Positions 8,403 to 17,692 of a DNA stretch of 64,000 nt are shown one piece after another; positions within the stretch are counted from its first letter, which is position 1, and each line of letters begins with the position of its first letter. Under the pieces are notes generated by a model. The model was not told where the DNA came from, ran no database searches, and was given only the letters and a program-made list of their open reading frames with translations. The stretch comes from CAVXNB01 sp963763085. GTDB taxonomy: Bacteria; Actinomycetota; Acidimicrobiia; Acidimicrobiales; Bog-793. The position numbers and the translations under genes were made by a program. Location of the stretch: assembly GCA_963763085.1 (NCBI GenBank), contig CAVXNB010000008.1, positions 62,001 to 126,000 of the forward strand. Direction: 5' to 3'.

Positions 8403-9028
8403 GGCTCCCCCGCCCCCGGCCCCCGGCCGGCCCGGCCCGCCCCCGCCCCCGGCCCCGCCGGCCCCGGCCCGCTATCGCCCATCCAGCACGACCCCTCCGG
8501 CAGCGGCACGCCGAAGAGGCTCAGCAGCCTCGCCGCCATCTGATCGACAAGTTCCCCGACCGACTCCGGCTGTTCGTAGAACGCCGGCATCGGCGGGGCG
8601 ACGATCGCGCCGGCCTCGGTGGCGGCGACCATCGCCCGGAGGTGGCCGAGATGAAGCGGCGTCTCGCGGACGCTGAGCACGAGCCGGCGCCGCTCCTTGA
8701 GCGTGACGTCGGCGGCGCGGGTGATGAGGGTGTCCGTCATCCCGTAGGCGATGCTCGAGAGCGTGCGGATGCTGCACGGAACGACGAGCATCCCGTCGGT
8801 GGGAAACGAGCCCGAGGCGAGCGGCGCGCCGATGTCGCGCCAGTTGTAGACGACGTCGGCGAGCTTCGACAGGGGCTCGCCCGGAAGCTCCCACTCCGCC
8901 GTGCGGCGACCGGCGGCGCTGACGATCAAATGACGCTCGATGCCGGCCTCACCGAGTCCGAGGAGCACGCTGCGCGCCAACATCGACCCGCTCGCGCCGG
9001 TAACGGCTACGACGAGGCGCCCCGTCAT
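8399..9028 (-). CDS. ubiX: UbiX-family flavin prenyltransferase
   Basis: A 209-residue flavin prenyltransferase that makes prenylated FMN from FMN and dimethylallyl phosphate. Seen: N-terminal VAVTGASGS, the VPCSIRTLSSIAYG motif, and RETPLHLGHLRAM. The enzyme proper ends near residue 177; the remaining ~30 residues are a Gly/Pro/Ala/Arg tail coded by an extremely GC-rich tract (8399–8480) just before the overlapping ubiD start. That tail could be a spacer of no function. It is first of four overlapping genes with ubiD, P450 and ferredoxin. Confidence 0.93.
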   Translation of the reverse strand: MTGRLVVAVTGASGSMLARSVLLGLGEAGIERHLIVSAAGRRTAEWELPGEPLSKLADVVYNWRDIGAPLASGSFPTDGMLVVPCSIRTLSSIAYGMTDTLITRAADVTLKERRRLVLSVRETPLHLGHLRAMVAATEAGAIVAPPMPAFYEQPESVGELVDQMAARLLSLFGVPLPEGSCWMGDSGPGPAGPGAGAGRAGRGPGAGEP

Positions 9029-9048
9029 GGTCGGCCGCCTCTGTCAAT

Positions 9049-9513
9049 TCAGCCGGCGAGCGCTTCGAGCACCTTGGTGGCGTGGCCGTCGGCACGCACG
9101 TTGTACCAGGCGCGCTCGATCCTTCCGTCCCCACCCACGAGAAACGTCGACCTGATGACCCCCACGCTCTCCCGCCCGTAGAGCTTCTTCGATCCCCACG
9201 CCCCGTATCGCTCCATCACCTCGTGGGTGGGGTCGCTGAGCAAGGCGATCCGGAGCCCGTACTTCGCCCTGAACTTCTGGTGGGCGGTGCCGCCGTCGGG
9301 CGAGATGCCGAGCACCTCTACGCCGAGCGCCGTGTACTCGTCGGTGAGATCGCTGAACTGGCAGGCCTCCTTCGTGCAGCCGGGCGTGTCGTCAGCGGGG
9401 TAGAAGTACACGACCAGGCGGCGGCCCGCGTAGTCGCCGAGCGACACGACCTTTCCGTCCTGATCGGGCAGGGAGAACGGAGGGGCGACGTCGCCTTCGG
9501 CCAGTTTGGTCAT
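9049..9513 (-). CDS. bcp: Thioredoxin-dependent peroxiredoxin (Bcp/PrxQ)
   Basis: A 154-residue peroxiredoxin of the BCP/PrxQ subfamily, which reduces hydroperoxides with thioredoxin. The peroxidatic and resolving cysteines are both visible in TPGCTKEAC, and the FYPADDTPG lead-in is typical. ATG 9513 gives the standard family length; the longer open frame to 9900 overlaps the opposite gene and is not coding. It is 20 nt upstream of ubiX on the same strand, so it may share that transcript. Confidence 0.93.
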   Translation of the reverse strand: MTKLAEGDVAPPFSLPDQDGKVVSLGDYAGRRLVVYFYPADDTPGCTKEACQFSDLTDEYTALGVEVLGISPDGGTAHQKFRAKYGLRIALLSDPTHEVMERYGAWGSKKLYGRESVGVIRSTFLVGGDGRIERAWYNVRADGHATKVLEALAG

Positions 9514-9642
9514 CTCGTCATGATCGCGCGGCTGGCGATGATCCGCCGCCGGCCGTCGTCGACCCTCGTCCTCTCGACGCGCGACGGCGGAGGTGGTTGC
9601 ATGGAGGTGCTTTACCGTCGAAACGATGAAGGAAGTGACCCG

Positions 9643-10668
9643 ATGAAGCTTCGACGAATGCTCGTGATCGGCGCCCTCTTGGCGGCGCCGCTCGTCGCCT
9701 TGTCCGCGCCGACGACTGCGGGCGCGGTCACCCCCGGGGAGGTGCTGTTCCAGAGCGCGGGGGCGAGCCTGAAAGCCGATGGGCATACGTGGCTCGTCTC
9801 GGTCCAGTACACCGACGCCGGAACGCCGACCGGCCTCGGCTCGGGCATCGCCGTGAACGTCCAACGGCTGGTGACGGGGGTGACTTCCTTCGAGGGTCAC
9901 AGCTGGTCGGCCGACGCGAAGGGCGCCAAGTTCACGGCCAACTCCGTTTCTGGCAAGGCGACCTTGAACTCGGGCACGAGCCTGTCACCGGTGGCGTCGG
10001 TAAATGTGAGCTTCGTGCCGAAGAAGAAGAAGGTCAGCGCCTGCCCGGTGTTCGGCAAGGAAACCGTCTTCACCGGAACGGTCAAAGGCTCGGTCCACAT
10101 CGTCACCGGGACCAGGCCCGTGAGCATCACGCTCTCCAGCAAGGCCGCATCGTTCACCAGCGAAGGCACTTCGACCCTGACCGTCAGCCCCTGCCTCTTC
10201 AATATTCCCTGCTTCGGCGACGGTTGGAGCGCTCCGGAGAGCTCGACAGGAATCCCCTTCGGTGAGGTCGGCGCGGCGGGGACCGCGATCTACGAGGGCA
10301 AGAGCCTGGTGCACTTCGTGACGGTTATCCGGCAGACCGAACTGAAGAAGGCCACCGCCTTCATCCGGGAGGACGAGGCCACTCAGGACGTGTCCGCTCC
10401 GAAGTGGAACTCCAAGTCCAAGACCTTGACGGTGGGTGCCTCGGGGATCGTCACCGGCTCCGGGGTCCTGACCGGCGGCAAGGGCAGCACGCATGCCTCA
10501 CCGGAGGGTTGCTACATCGAGGGCAAGAAACACAACGAGACCTACTCGATCTACCTCGGCGCCAAGCTCTCGAAGTGGAAGGCGTTCGTGGGACACACCG
10601 TGCTGAGCGGGAATCTCACCGCCTCCTCGAAGGGAGTCGGCGGGATCACGATCTACACCGTTTCGTAG
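9643..10668 (+). CDS. Secreted protein of unknown function
   Basis: A 341-residue exported protein. The N-terminus (KLRRMLVIGALLAAPLVAL…) is a signal peptide with likely cleavage after the Ala-Gly-Ala near residue 32. The mature part is rich in Ser, Thr, Gly and beta-strand-like alternation, with several Cys residues, and a short KKKKV patch near residue 126. ATG 9643 is preceded by GGAAG at a good distance; the open frame runs back to 9082 but overlaps bcp. No family recognised. Confidence 0.72.
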   Translation: MKLRRMLVIGALLAAPLVALSAPTTAGAVTPGEVLFQSAGASLKADGHTWLVSVQYTDAGTPTGLGSGIAVNVQRLVTGVTSFEGHSWSADAKGAKFTANSVSGKATLNSGTSLSPVASVNVSFVPKKKKVSACPVFGKETVFTGTVKGSVHIVTGTRPVSITLSSKAASFTSEGTSTLTVSPCLFNIPCFGDGWSAPESSTGIPFGEVGAAGTAIYEGKSLVHFVTVIRQTELKKATAFIREDEATQDVSAPKWNSKSKTLTVGASGIVTGSGVLTGGKGSTHASPEGCYIEGKKHNETYSIYLGAKLSKWKAFVGHTVLSGNLTASSKGVGGITIYTVS

Positions 10669-10677
10669 CCCGGGCCG

Positions 10678-11403
10678 TCACCGGGCGAGCGGGAACGATC
10701 CCGTCATCGCGACCGTTCCCCGTTCGGTGATGACGTAGCCCTCGTAGCCCTGGACGGTTTCGATCTGTGCCAAGCCCGCCTCGCCGGCGACGAGGAGGCC
10801 GGTCGCGAGCGCGTCCGCCAGCCAGAGCTCCGGTCCGGCCACCGTTGCCGATGCGCAACGGGCCGTGGCGACTCCGGTGCGCGGGTCGACGACGTGGTTG
10901 CCGCGCTCGTAGCAGCCGGAGGTGGCGACGGCGCCGGGCGATTCGAGCACGCACGCCAGCCGGTCGCTCGCCCACGGGTCGCGCACCCCGATCCTCCAGG
11001 CCGATCCGGGCACCGGGTCGCCGAATGTGGCGAGGTCCCCGCCGGCGCTGACCATCGCCGCCCGGGCGCCGGCCCTGCGCAGCTCGTCGAGCGCCTGCTC
11101 CGCAGCCCAGCCCTTCACGAGGCCGGTGGGGTCGACGCCTCCGGGCATCGCCCACGGATCGAACCAACCGCCCGACAGCTCACGGGCCAGCGAGCACAGC
11201 TCCAGCACGGCCGCGAGCTCGGGAGGGGCGGCCCGGAGGGCGATGGCGTCGCGGCGGAACAGGCTCATCGGGCTGTTCGGCTTCCAGGTGCTGAAGACGG
11301 CGTCGGCGCGGTCGAGGCGTGCGCACGCACGGGCCACCGCCACCAGCACCGCATTGCGCTCGGCGTCGCCGATCCTCACGTCGAACGACACCATCGTCCC
11401 CAT
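10678..11403 (-). CDS. apbE: FAD:protein FMN transferase (ApbE-like)
   Basis: A 241-residue ApbE-type enzyme that would attach FMN covalently to Thr/Ser of partner proteins. Seen: N-terminal MGTMVSFDVR, DPWAMPGGVDPTGLVKGWAAE, the SAGGDLATFG motif and the ATSGCYERGNHVVDPRTG metal/FAD site. The family usually has a few more residues before MGTM (here the upstream codons read HVHPV), but no start codon is available there, so the N-terminus may be slightly mis-set. The adjacent FMN-binding-domain gene carries a likely target site. Confidence 0.9.
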   Translation of the reverse strand: MGTMVSFDVRIGDAERNAVLVAVARACARLDRADAVFSTWKPNSPMSLFRRDAIALRAAPPELAAVLELCSLARELSGGWFDPWAMPGGVDPTGLVKGWAAEQALDELRRAGARAAMVSAGGDLATFGDPVPGSAWRIGVRDPWASDRLACVLESPGAVATSGCYERGNHVVDPRTGVATARCASATVAGPELWLADALATGLLVAGEAGLAQIETVQGYEGYVITERGTVAMTGSFPLAR

Positions 11404-11503
11404 GACCGGATGAACGTGCCGGAGGGCCGGCTCGCCGGCGAGGACTGGGCCGCCGGCCTCGCCGGCTCCGCCGGCGACGGCGGCCTCACCAGCTCGCCGG
11501 CCA

Positions 11504-12010
11504 CTACTTGAACCCCAGCTTGTCGAGAGCCGCCTGGAGAGACTGCACGTAGGCCTGGCTGGTGAACGTCGCTCCCGAGACCCCGTCGATCTGGGCGCTC
11601 TGGGCGGCGAGCGTCTGGCTCTCGAGCTGGGGCTCCGCGAACGAGTTGATCTGCTCGGAATGCGGATCGAAGGCGACGTCCACGGCGGGCACGACGGCGG
11701 TGATCTTGCCGCCGGTGACGGTCACTTTGAGCTCGAGCTGGCCGTACTGATACTGCACGTCGCTGCCGAGCGCGGTGCGGGTCCCGGACGGAGTCGTGGT
11801 CGGAGTCGACGTCGAGCCCGGTGTCGTCGTCGAGCCCGGTGTCGTCGTCGAGGTGGTGCCGCCGCCGCCGCCCGGCGTCGTCGTGTCCGGCGACGGTATG
11901 GTGCCGAGGCCGCCGGGGACCACGGTCGAGGACAGCTCGCGCGTATGGAACGTGAGAACGGCAGCCAGGCCGGCGGCGGTGGCGGCCAGGACGATCGGTG
12001 CTCGTCTCAT
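11504..12010 (-). CDS. FMN-binding domain protein, exported
   Basis: A 168-residue protein with an N-terminal signal/anchor helix (residues 1–22), a Thr/Pro/Ser-rich linker (about 30–78, coded by short direct repeats) and an FMN-binding domain. The motif DGVSGATFTS near the C-terminus fits the ApbE target consensus D-x-x-S-G-A-T, so FMN is probably attached to the last Thr. It lies between apbE and a ferric-reductase-like gene and likely passes electrons across or outside the membrane. Confidence 0.88.
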   Translation of the reverse strand: MRRAPIVLAATAAGLAAVLTFHTRELSSTVVPGGLGTIPSPDTTTPGGGGGTTSTTTPGSTTTPGSTSTPTTTPSGTRTALGSDVQYQYGQLELKVTVTGGKITAVVPAVDVAFDPHSEQINSFAEPQLESQTLAAQSAQIDGVSGATFTSQAYVQSLQAALDKLGFK

Positions 12011-12047
12011 CGCGGTTGCTCCATTGAGGCGGATCGGCGGTTCATCG

Positions 12048-13379
12048 TCAGAACGTGAACGACTCGCTGTGGATACGGTCGAGGGGCACCCCGAGTTCGT
12101 AGGCCGCGACGACGACGTCGTCGGTGAAGCCTTGCGGACCGCAGATGTAGACGTCTCGGCTCCAGATGTCGGGGACCACGTCGCGGAACAGATCCGGGTC
12201 GAGCCGCACCTCGTGGCGGTTGCCGACGAGGACGTGCAGGCGGCCACCCCGGTTGTGCACGAGCGGGGCGATCTCGTGCTCGAAGATCACGTCCTCGGGC
12301 GTCGGCGCTCGCAGCACGACCACGACGTCGACGGCGGCGGGCAGGTCCTCCAGCAGCGCCCGCATCGGGGTGATGCCCACGCCGGCGGCGACGAGGAGGA
12401 CTTTGTCACCGCTGCGGGAGTGTTTCGTGACGACGCCGTAGGGGCCTTCGATCGCCACCGGGGTGCCGGAGGAGAGCTTGGCCACCGATTCGGAGAAGTC
12501 GCCGAGCGCCTTGATGGTGATCCGGATGTAGGGCGGCCGCGGCAACGCCGAGACGGAGTACGGGTGAGCCTGCCACCACAGCCCACCCGTGAGGAACCGC
12601 CACTGCAGGAACTGGCCCCCCACGACCGGCAACCGGTCCAGGTGCCGTCCGGCGCAGATGACCGACACCACGCCGCGGCCCTCTCTTCGGACCTCCACAA
12701 CCCGCAGACGGTGGTAGAGCGTGCGCCAGACCGGCATGCCCACCCGGAACACGAGCACGACGCCGGCAGTCGACGCCCAGACCACGATCCAGAACACCCG
12801 GGCGAGCGGATGGCCGACGAAGGAGGCGCCGTTGGCCAATTGGTGCGAGAAGGCGAGGGCGAGCGCGAGGTAGGTGTAGAGGTGAATCGCCCACCAGGTC
12901 TCGTAGCGCATCCGGGAGCGAGCAGCTCGCACCGACGTCACCCCGGCCATCACGATCAGCCCGAACGCCACCGTCGCGGCGAGCACGTCCGGATAGGAGG
13001 TGAGCAGGATGCCCGCTTGATGCCAGGGGCCGACGGACGCCTGCTGCGCGTAGCCGATGGTGATGAGCACGGCGTGCGCGCCCAGCAGGACGATGGGCCA
13101 CGGACCGAGCAGCCGGTGCCACCGGACGAGGCGGTCCTGGCCGAAGACGCCTTCCAGCCAAGGCAGTCTCGAGATCAACAGCACCAGGACGAGGAGCAGG
13201 TAGGTGCCCGTGAGGCCGGCGAAGCGGCCGGCGGCGGTTGCGAGGCCGCCGGCAGCGACGAGCGATCCGTGGGTCTCGGCCGTGAACCCCAGGCCGAGGG
13301 TGACGCCGAAGCCGAGGGCGGCCACCGCCGTGACGACGTTCGCGATCCACTCGGGCGGCGCGGAGGGCGTGCGGCGCAC
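12048..13379 (-). CDS. Ferric-reductase-like transmembrane flavocytochrome
   Basis: A 443-residue protein with six or so transmembrane helices (residues 15–210) of the ferric reductase-like heme domain, with His residues in paired positions (RWHRLLGPW, GAHAVL, IHLYTY, FSHQLA), followed by an FAD/NAD(P)-binding oxidoreductase half: HPYSVSALP, GPYGVVTKHS, AAGVGITPMRALLEDL and a C-terminal CGPQGF. It would take electrons from cytoplasmic NAD(P)H through FAD and heme to the exported FMN-binding protein next door. GTG/ATG choice is secure within a few codons. Confidence 0.88.
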   Translation of the reverse strand: MRRTPSAPPEWIANVVTAVAALGFGVTLGLGFTAETHGSLVAAGGLATAAGRFAGLTGTYLLLVLVLLISRLPWLEGVFGQDRLVRWHRLLGPWPIVLLGAHAVLITIGYAQQASVGPWHQAGILLTSYPDVLAATVAFGLIVMAGVTSVRAARSRMRYETWWAIHLYTYLALALAFSHQLANGASFVGHPLARVFWIVVWASTAGVVLVFRVGMPVWRTLYHRLRVVEVRREGRGVVSVICAGRHLDRLPVVGGQFLQWRFLTGGLWWQAHPYSVSALPRPPYIRITIKALGDFSESVAKLSSGTPVAIEGPYGVVTKHSRSGDKVLLVAAGVGITPMRALLEDLPAAVDVVVVLRAPTPEDVIFEHEIAPLVHNRGGRLHVLVGNRHEVRLDPDLFRDVVPDIWSRDVYICGPQGFTDDVVVAAYELGVPLDRIHSESFTF

Positions 13380-13480
13380 GGGCTCAGCGTCTTCCGGACG
13401 CCTGGGGCGGACGTGAAGAAGGACTGGGAGTCAGCTGTGAAATATGGCGCGGAGTCTGGGCGGGCGTGCGGTTCAGACTG

Positions 13481-14689
13481 TCAGATTTCAGGCGGTGCCG
13501 CGAACGGGCTACCCGGCTCGCTCACCGCACCGCGGCGCGGCCACCGGTCGGAGCTGAGCACGATGGCGGCGGCCACGAGCGCCGACAACGCCAGCACGGC
13601 GACTCCCCGCCACTTCCACGCCTGCCACGCGAGGCCAGGCAGGTAGGCGCCGGCTGCGCCGGCCAGGTAGTAGCAAGTGAAGTAGATACCGCTCGCCGTG
13701 CCCCGGTCGACCTGCGACGACTGGGCGACGCCGATCTGGACAGCCGTCACGCCGGCGAACATGCCGGTGGCGACGAGTGCGAGGCCGAGCACGACCGTCG
13801 CCAACACGTCGGGAAGCGTGACGAGCAGTCCGACGGCGCTGCACGTCAATGCCGCCAGAGCGACGCGTCGCCAGCCGATGCGGTCGGCGAGCCGCCCGGA
13901 GGAAGGGCCGACGGCCCCCACGATCCACAGCACGAAGATGAGGCTGCCCGTGCTCGGCCCGAGATCGAAGGGCGGGCCTTCGAGGCGGTAGGAGGCGTAG
14001 GAGAAGACGCCGATGAAGCTGAACAGCAGCGCACTGCCGGCGCCGGCGGCCCTGAGCAGGCGGGGATTGCGGAGCTGGTCGAGCACCGCCCGCAGGCCCG
14101 CGGTATGGGGCGCCGGCGGAGCTTCGGGAAGTGTCCTCCACATGACGAGCGCCCCCGACGCGGGCAGGACCGCCAGGACGGCGAGCGAGGACCGCCAGCC
14201 CAGCACGGTGCTCAGCTCGGCGATCCCGACTCGCCCGATGAGCCCGCCGACGACGAGCGCGACGATGTAATTGCCCATCGCCCGGCCGCCGAGCCTGGGG
14301 CCGAAGACCTCGGTCACGTACGGGAGCCCGACCGTGAGCAGGCCCGGCATGCAGAGCCCCTGCAGGGCCCGTAGGACCAGCAGCACCGCGAAGCTCGGCA
14401 CCGCCACCATCGCCACGGTCGGCACCACGAGGAGTGCGCTCGAGAGTATGAGGGACCGGCGCCGGCCCCGGCGGTCCGAGTAGGCGCCCCAGAGCCAGGC
14501 GCCTAGGGCCACCATCACGACGGTGACCGAGATGGTCAGGCCGCTCGTCGAGGGCCGGACGTCGAAGGTGCGGGCGATCTCGGGCAGGATCGCCTGGGTC
14601 GAGTACATCGTGGCGAACATGCCCGTCGCCCCGAGGAGGAAACCGAACATCGTCGGCTCCCCGGTCCGAAGCGACGGCGCCGTCGTCAC
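13481..14689 (-). CDS. MFS transporter
   Basis: A 402-residue major facilitator with 12 predicted helices. The MFS motif A-like loop GAYSDRRGRRRS lies between helices 2 and 3 and a second copy, RLADRIGWRR, in the second half. The start is taken as GTG 14689, which overlaps the expected TGA of the molybdoenzyme gene (GTGA); ATG 14650 is the alternative. In the printed sequence the frame is continuous with the upstream gene because of a tandem duplication (14675–14761). It resembles drug/metabolite exporters; the substrate is unknown. Confidence 0.83.
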   Translation of the reverse strand: MTTAPSLRTGEPTMFGFLLGATGMFATMYSTQAILPEIARTFDVRPSTSGLTISVTVVMVALGAWLWGAYSDRRGRRRSLILSSALLVVPTVAMVAVPSFAVLLVLRALQGLCMPGLLTVGLPYVTEVFGPRLGGRAMGNYIVALVVGGLIGRVGIAELSTVLGWRSSLAVLAVLPASGALVMWRTLPEAPPAPHTAGLRAVLDQLRNPRLLRAAGAGSALLFSFIGVFSYASYRLEGPPFDLGPSTGSLIFVLWIVGAVGPSSGRLADRIGWRRVALAALTCSAVGLLVTLPDVLATVVLGLALVATGMFAGVTAVQIGVAQSSQVDRGTASGIYFTCYYLAGAAGAYLPGLAWQAWKWRGVAVLALSALVAAAIVLSSDRWPRRGAVSEPGSPFAAPPEI

Positions 14690-14761
14690 GGCTCGCGCCC
14701 CGGCAGCCGGTAGGCGAGCGGCGCCGTCGTCACGGCTCGCGCCCGGCAGCTGGTAGGCGAG
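14675..14761. repeat. 44/43-bp tandem duplication at a gene junction
   Basis: Two adjacent near-identical copies: 14675–14718 (44 nt) and 14719–14761 (43 nt). They differ by one C in a run (CCCC against CCC) and one substitution (CCGG against CTGG). On the minus strand each copy can encode the end of the molybdoenzyme (PLAY-x-LPG-REP-stop) and the start of the MFS gene. The one-base deletion in the first-read copy hides the stop, so the two genes become fused in frame. Confidence 0.9.
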
Positions 14762-17692
14762 CGGCGCCGGCCGCAGCGGCCGGATGAGCCACGACGGCCG
14801 GCGTGTCCCGTCCGGGGAGACCTGCCCGGCGGGCCGCGTCTTCTCGAGCCACCGGCGATAGGCGGCGTGCGCCTTCGCGGTGTCGACGGAGACGTCGCCG
14901 AGCTGGTCCGCCGGCAACGCCGGCCGGACCCGGACCGCCTGATGCCAGCAGTGCATGCCGGAGATCGGGTCGGGTTGCACCGGAAACGTGAGGTTCTGGT
15001 GCACGGCGATGTCGGTCCACCAGATGCGAGCGGTGTCCGGGTCGGACGACTCGTACGGGCCGACGCCGGCGAGGCGAGCCATGCTCCACCCGGCCTCGTC
15101 CCGCTTCAGGGTCACCGTCGCCATGGCCAGGCTCTGGCCGGGCTGCTGCTCGGACAGCTTCCAGCGGCCCATGTGATGGCTGCAGGCGACGACGCCCGGC
15201 CGGATCGCCTCGGTCAGCCAGGCCTGGCCGACGAAATGGCCGATCTCGGTCTCGACCCTGACGAGGTCTCCGGTCCGGGCCACTTCGAACCTGCCCGCAT
15301 CGCTCGGGTGGATCCAGACCGGATTGGCGTGGGCGAGCTCGTCCAGCCACTTCGAGTTGGCGGACCTGGTGTGGATCTGCGTCGGCAACCGGAACGTGGA
15401 CAGCAGCACGACCTGGTCCTCGCCCAGCTCCGACGGGTGCACGTGGCTACGGATGTAGCCGGGGAGGGCCTGCTCGGGCCAGCCCCAGGCGTCGAGGGTC
15501 GATGACCAGAATTCGAGCCGTCCTGACGGTGTCGGGAACCCCCGGCGCACGACGCCGTCGATGAGGACCCCGACCGGCCGCCGGCCGTCCTCGTCGAACG
15601 CCGGCATCCCGATCGGGACGATGTTCGGGTCCTCGGCCGCCGGCGCCGCGGAGTAGACGCGACCGAAGGCGCCGGTATGAAGATCCACGAGCTCGTCGGC
15701 ACCGATCTCGTCCTCGTGGCGGGCGCACTCGCCGGCCTGGATCTCGAAAGCGCCGTAGCGGCGCATGTACTCGAGCGGCGAGCGTCCCTCGGCGGCCGCT
15801 GCCGCCGGCAGGCCGGGCACCGAGTTCTCGAACATCCAGCCGTAGTACTCCTCGACCGAGAGCCGCGTCCCTGGAACGGCGACCGACTCGTGGTACCGGC
15901 GGATGCCGAGGCTCCCGTCCGGGTCGATCCGCCAGGACAGCTCGATCCAGAACTCGTTCTCCTCCCAGACCTCGCCGGGATTGACCTCCCGGGTGTCGGT
16001 CACGGTCTCGCCGAGGCGTTCACGCGCCGCCCGCAGCACGGGTTGGCGAAACCCGATCCATTGCCCGTCGTACTGCTCGTACGAGTGCGTGTCGTGCCGT
16101 TCGGAGCCGTGGCCCATCGGCAGCACGTAGTCGGCGAAGGAGGCCGACTCGCTCCAGGTCGGCGTCAGGGCGACGAAGCACCCGACCTTGTCCTCGTCGG
16201 CCAGCACCTCCATCCACGAGAGGCCGTCGGGGTTGGTCCAGACGGGGTTGTAGACCCGGGTGAAGTAGGTGTCGAGCCGGCCCCGTCCCTCCTTCAGGAA
16301 GTGCGGCAGCAGGTACGAAAGCTCGTTCTGGGCGAGCGGGTACTCGAGCGGGAAGGTGAGCTCGTTCCAGACCGCGGGGTGAGGCGGCAGGTGGATGGGC
16401 CGGGGAACGAACTTGTTCCACGCATTGGGGAACGTCCCGCCCTCGGTGGCGACGGCGCCCAACAACGCCGACACGAGAAACAGCGTCCTCGACACCTGCC
16501 ATCCCCCCAGATTCGAGGCCGCCGCCGCCCGCCAGCTGTGCGCCGAGAAACGATGCCCCGCGCCCGCAACCGCCTCCCCCACCTCCGCCAGCATCCCGGC
16601 ATCGATCCCCGCCTCGGCCGCCGCGAAGTCGAAGGTGAACTCTTCGTACAGCGTGGCGAGGACCGTTTCGAAGGCCTCGAAGCTGGCCGGCAGGTCGGGC
16701 CGGCAATGCGACAGGTACTCCTCCCAGTTCCACCAACGCCTGACGAATTCGGCGTCGTAGCGGCCGGTCGCGATGATGTGGTTGGCGATGGCGAGATTGA
16801 TCGCCGCCTCGCTGCCCGGAACGGGCGAGAGCCACCAGTCCGCTTGCGAGGCGGTGTTCGACAGCCGCGTGTCGACCACGATCACCTTGGCGCCTCTCGC
16901 CCGAGCCTCGACGATGCGCTGTGCGTGGGGGTTGAAGTAGTGGCCGCTCTCGAGATGGGCGCTGATCAGGTAGATGACGTCGGCATTGGCGTGGTCCGGG
17001 CTGGGCCGGTCCATGCCCATCCAGAATTGGTAGCCGGCCCGGCCGGCGCTGGAGCAGACGTTGGTGTGCGAGTTGTGACCGTCCACGCCCCAGCTGGCGA
17101 GGACCCGCTCGGTGAACCCGTCCTCGCCCGGCCGGCCGATGTGGACCATGACCTCGTTGTGGCGGCCCTCGACGATCGCACGGCGGATGCGGGTCGCGAG
17201 CGCGTCGAGGACCTCGTCCCAGGAGACCCGCTCCCAGCGGCCTTCGCCGCGCCTGCCGGCGCGGCGCATCGGGTAGAGGACGCGGTCCGGATCGGTGATC
17301 TGGTTGATGGTCGCCGGGCCTTTGGCGCAGTTGCGGCCACGCGAGCCCGGGTGCTCCGGATTGCCCTCGAATTTGCGGACTTCGAGCGTCTCACGGTCGA
17401 CATAGGCGAGGAGTCCGCAGGCCGACTCGCAGTTGAAGCACGTCGTCGGAACGAGGAGGTCGTGGTGCTCGACGCGCTCCGGCCACGCCCGCGAGTCGAG
17501 CTCGACCCAGTGGTCCCAGCGCTCCTTGGGCGGGAAGGCGGCCAGGTCCACCCGGGACGGGCCGGGGTAGAAGGTCTCGCCCCGGGCTTCGGTTTCGGGC
17601 TTGGCGGCGCTCACCGGTCGTCCGAGGCCGGACGGCTCGCCGTTCCTGGCGCCGTCCTGCCCGGCGTCGTCGTTCACGGGTGAGCCGCTCAC
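14686..17692 (-). CDS. Molybdopterin oxidoreductase catalytic subunit
   Basis: About 1000 residues of the DMSO-reductase superfamily. Seen: N-terminal 4Fe-4S motif CFNCESACG…NCAKG, VSWDEVLDAL, the probable Mo-ligand loop NVCSSAGRAG (Cys ligand, as in Psr/Phs/Arr-type enzymes), and the C-terminal pterin domain (TGDLVRVETEIG, VACSHHMGRW). No twin-arginine signal is visible, so the enzyme probably faces the cytoplasm, as in the Soe-type sulfite dehydrogenase. GTG 17692 overlaps the stop of the FeS-NrfD gene (GTGA). The stop is at 14686 only after a one-base shift in the duplication. Substrate unknown; a sulfur or nitrogen compound is plausible. Confidence 0.85.

Noticed and set aside
8399..8480. 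Separate proline-rich gene on the plus strand
   Set aside because: It is the complement of a GC-only tract coding the Gly/Pro tail of UbiX; no ribosome-binding site or homologue.
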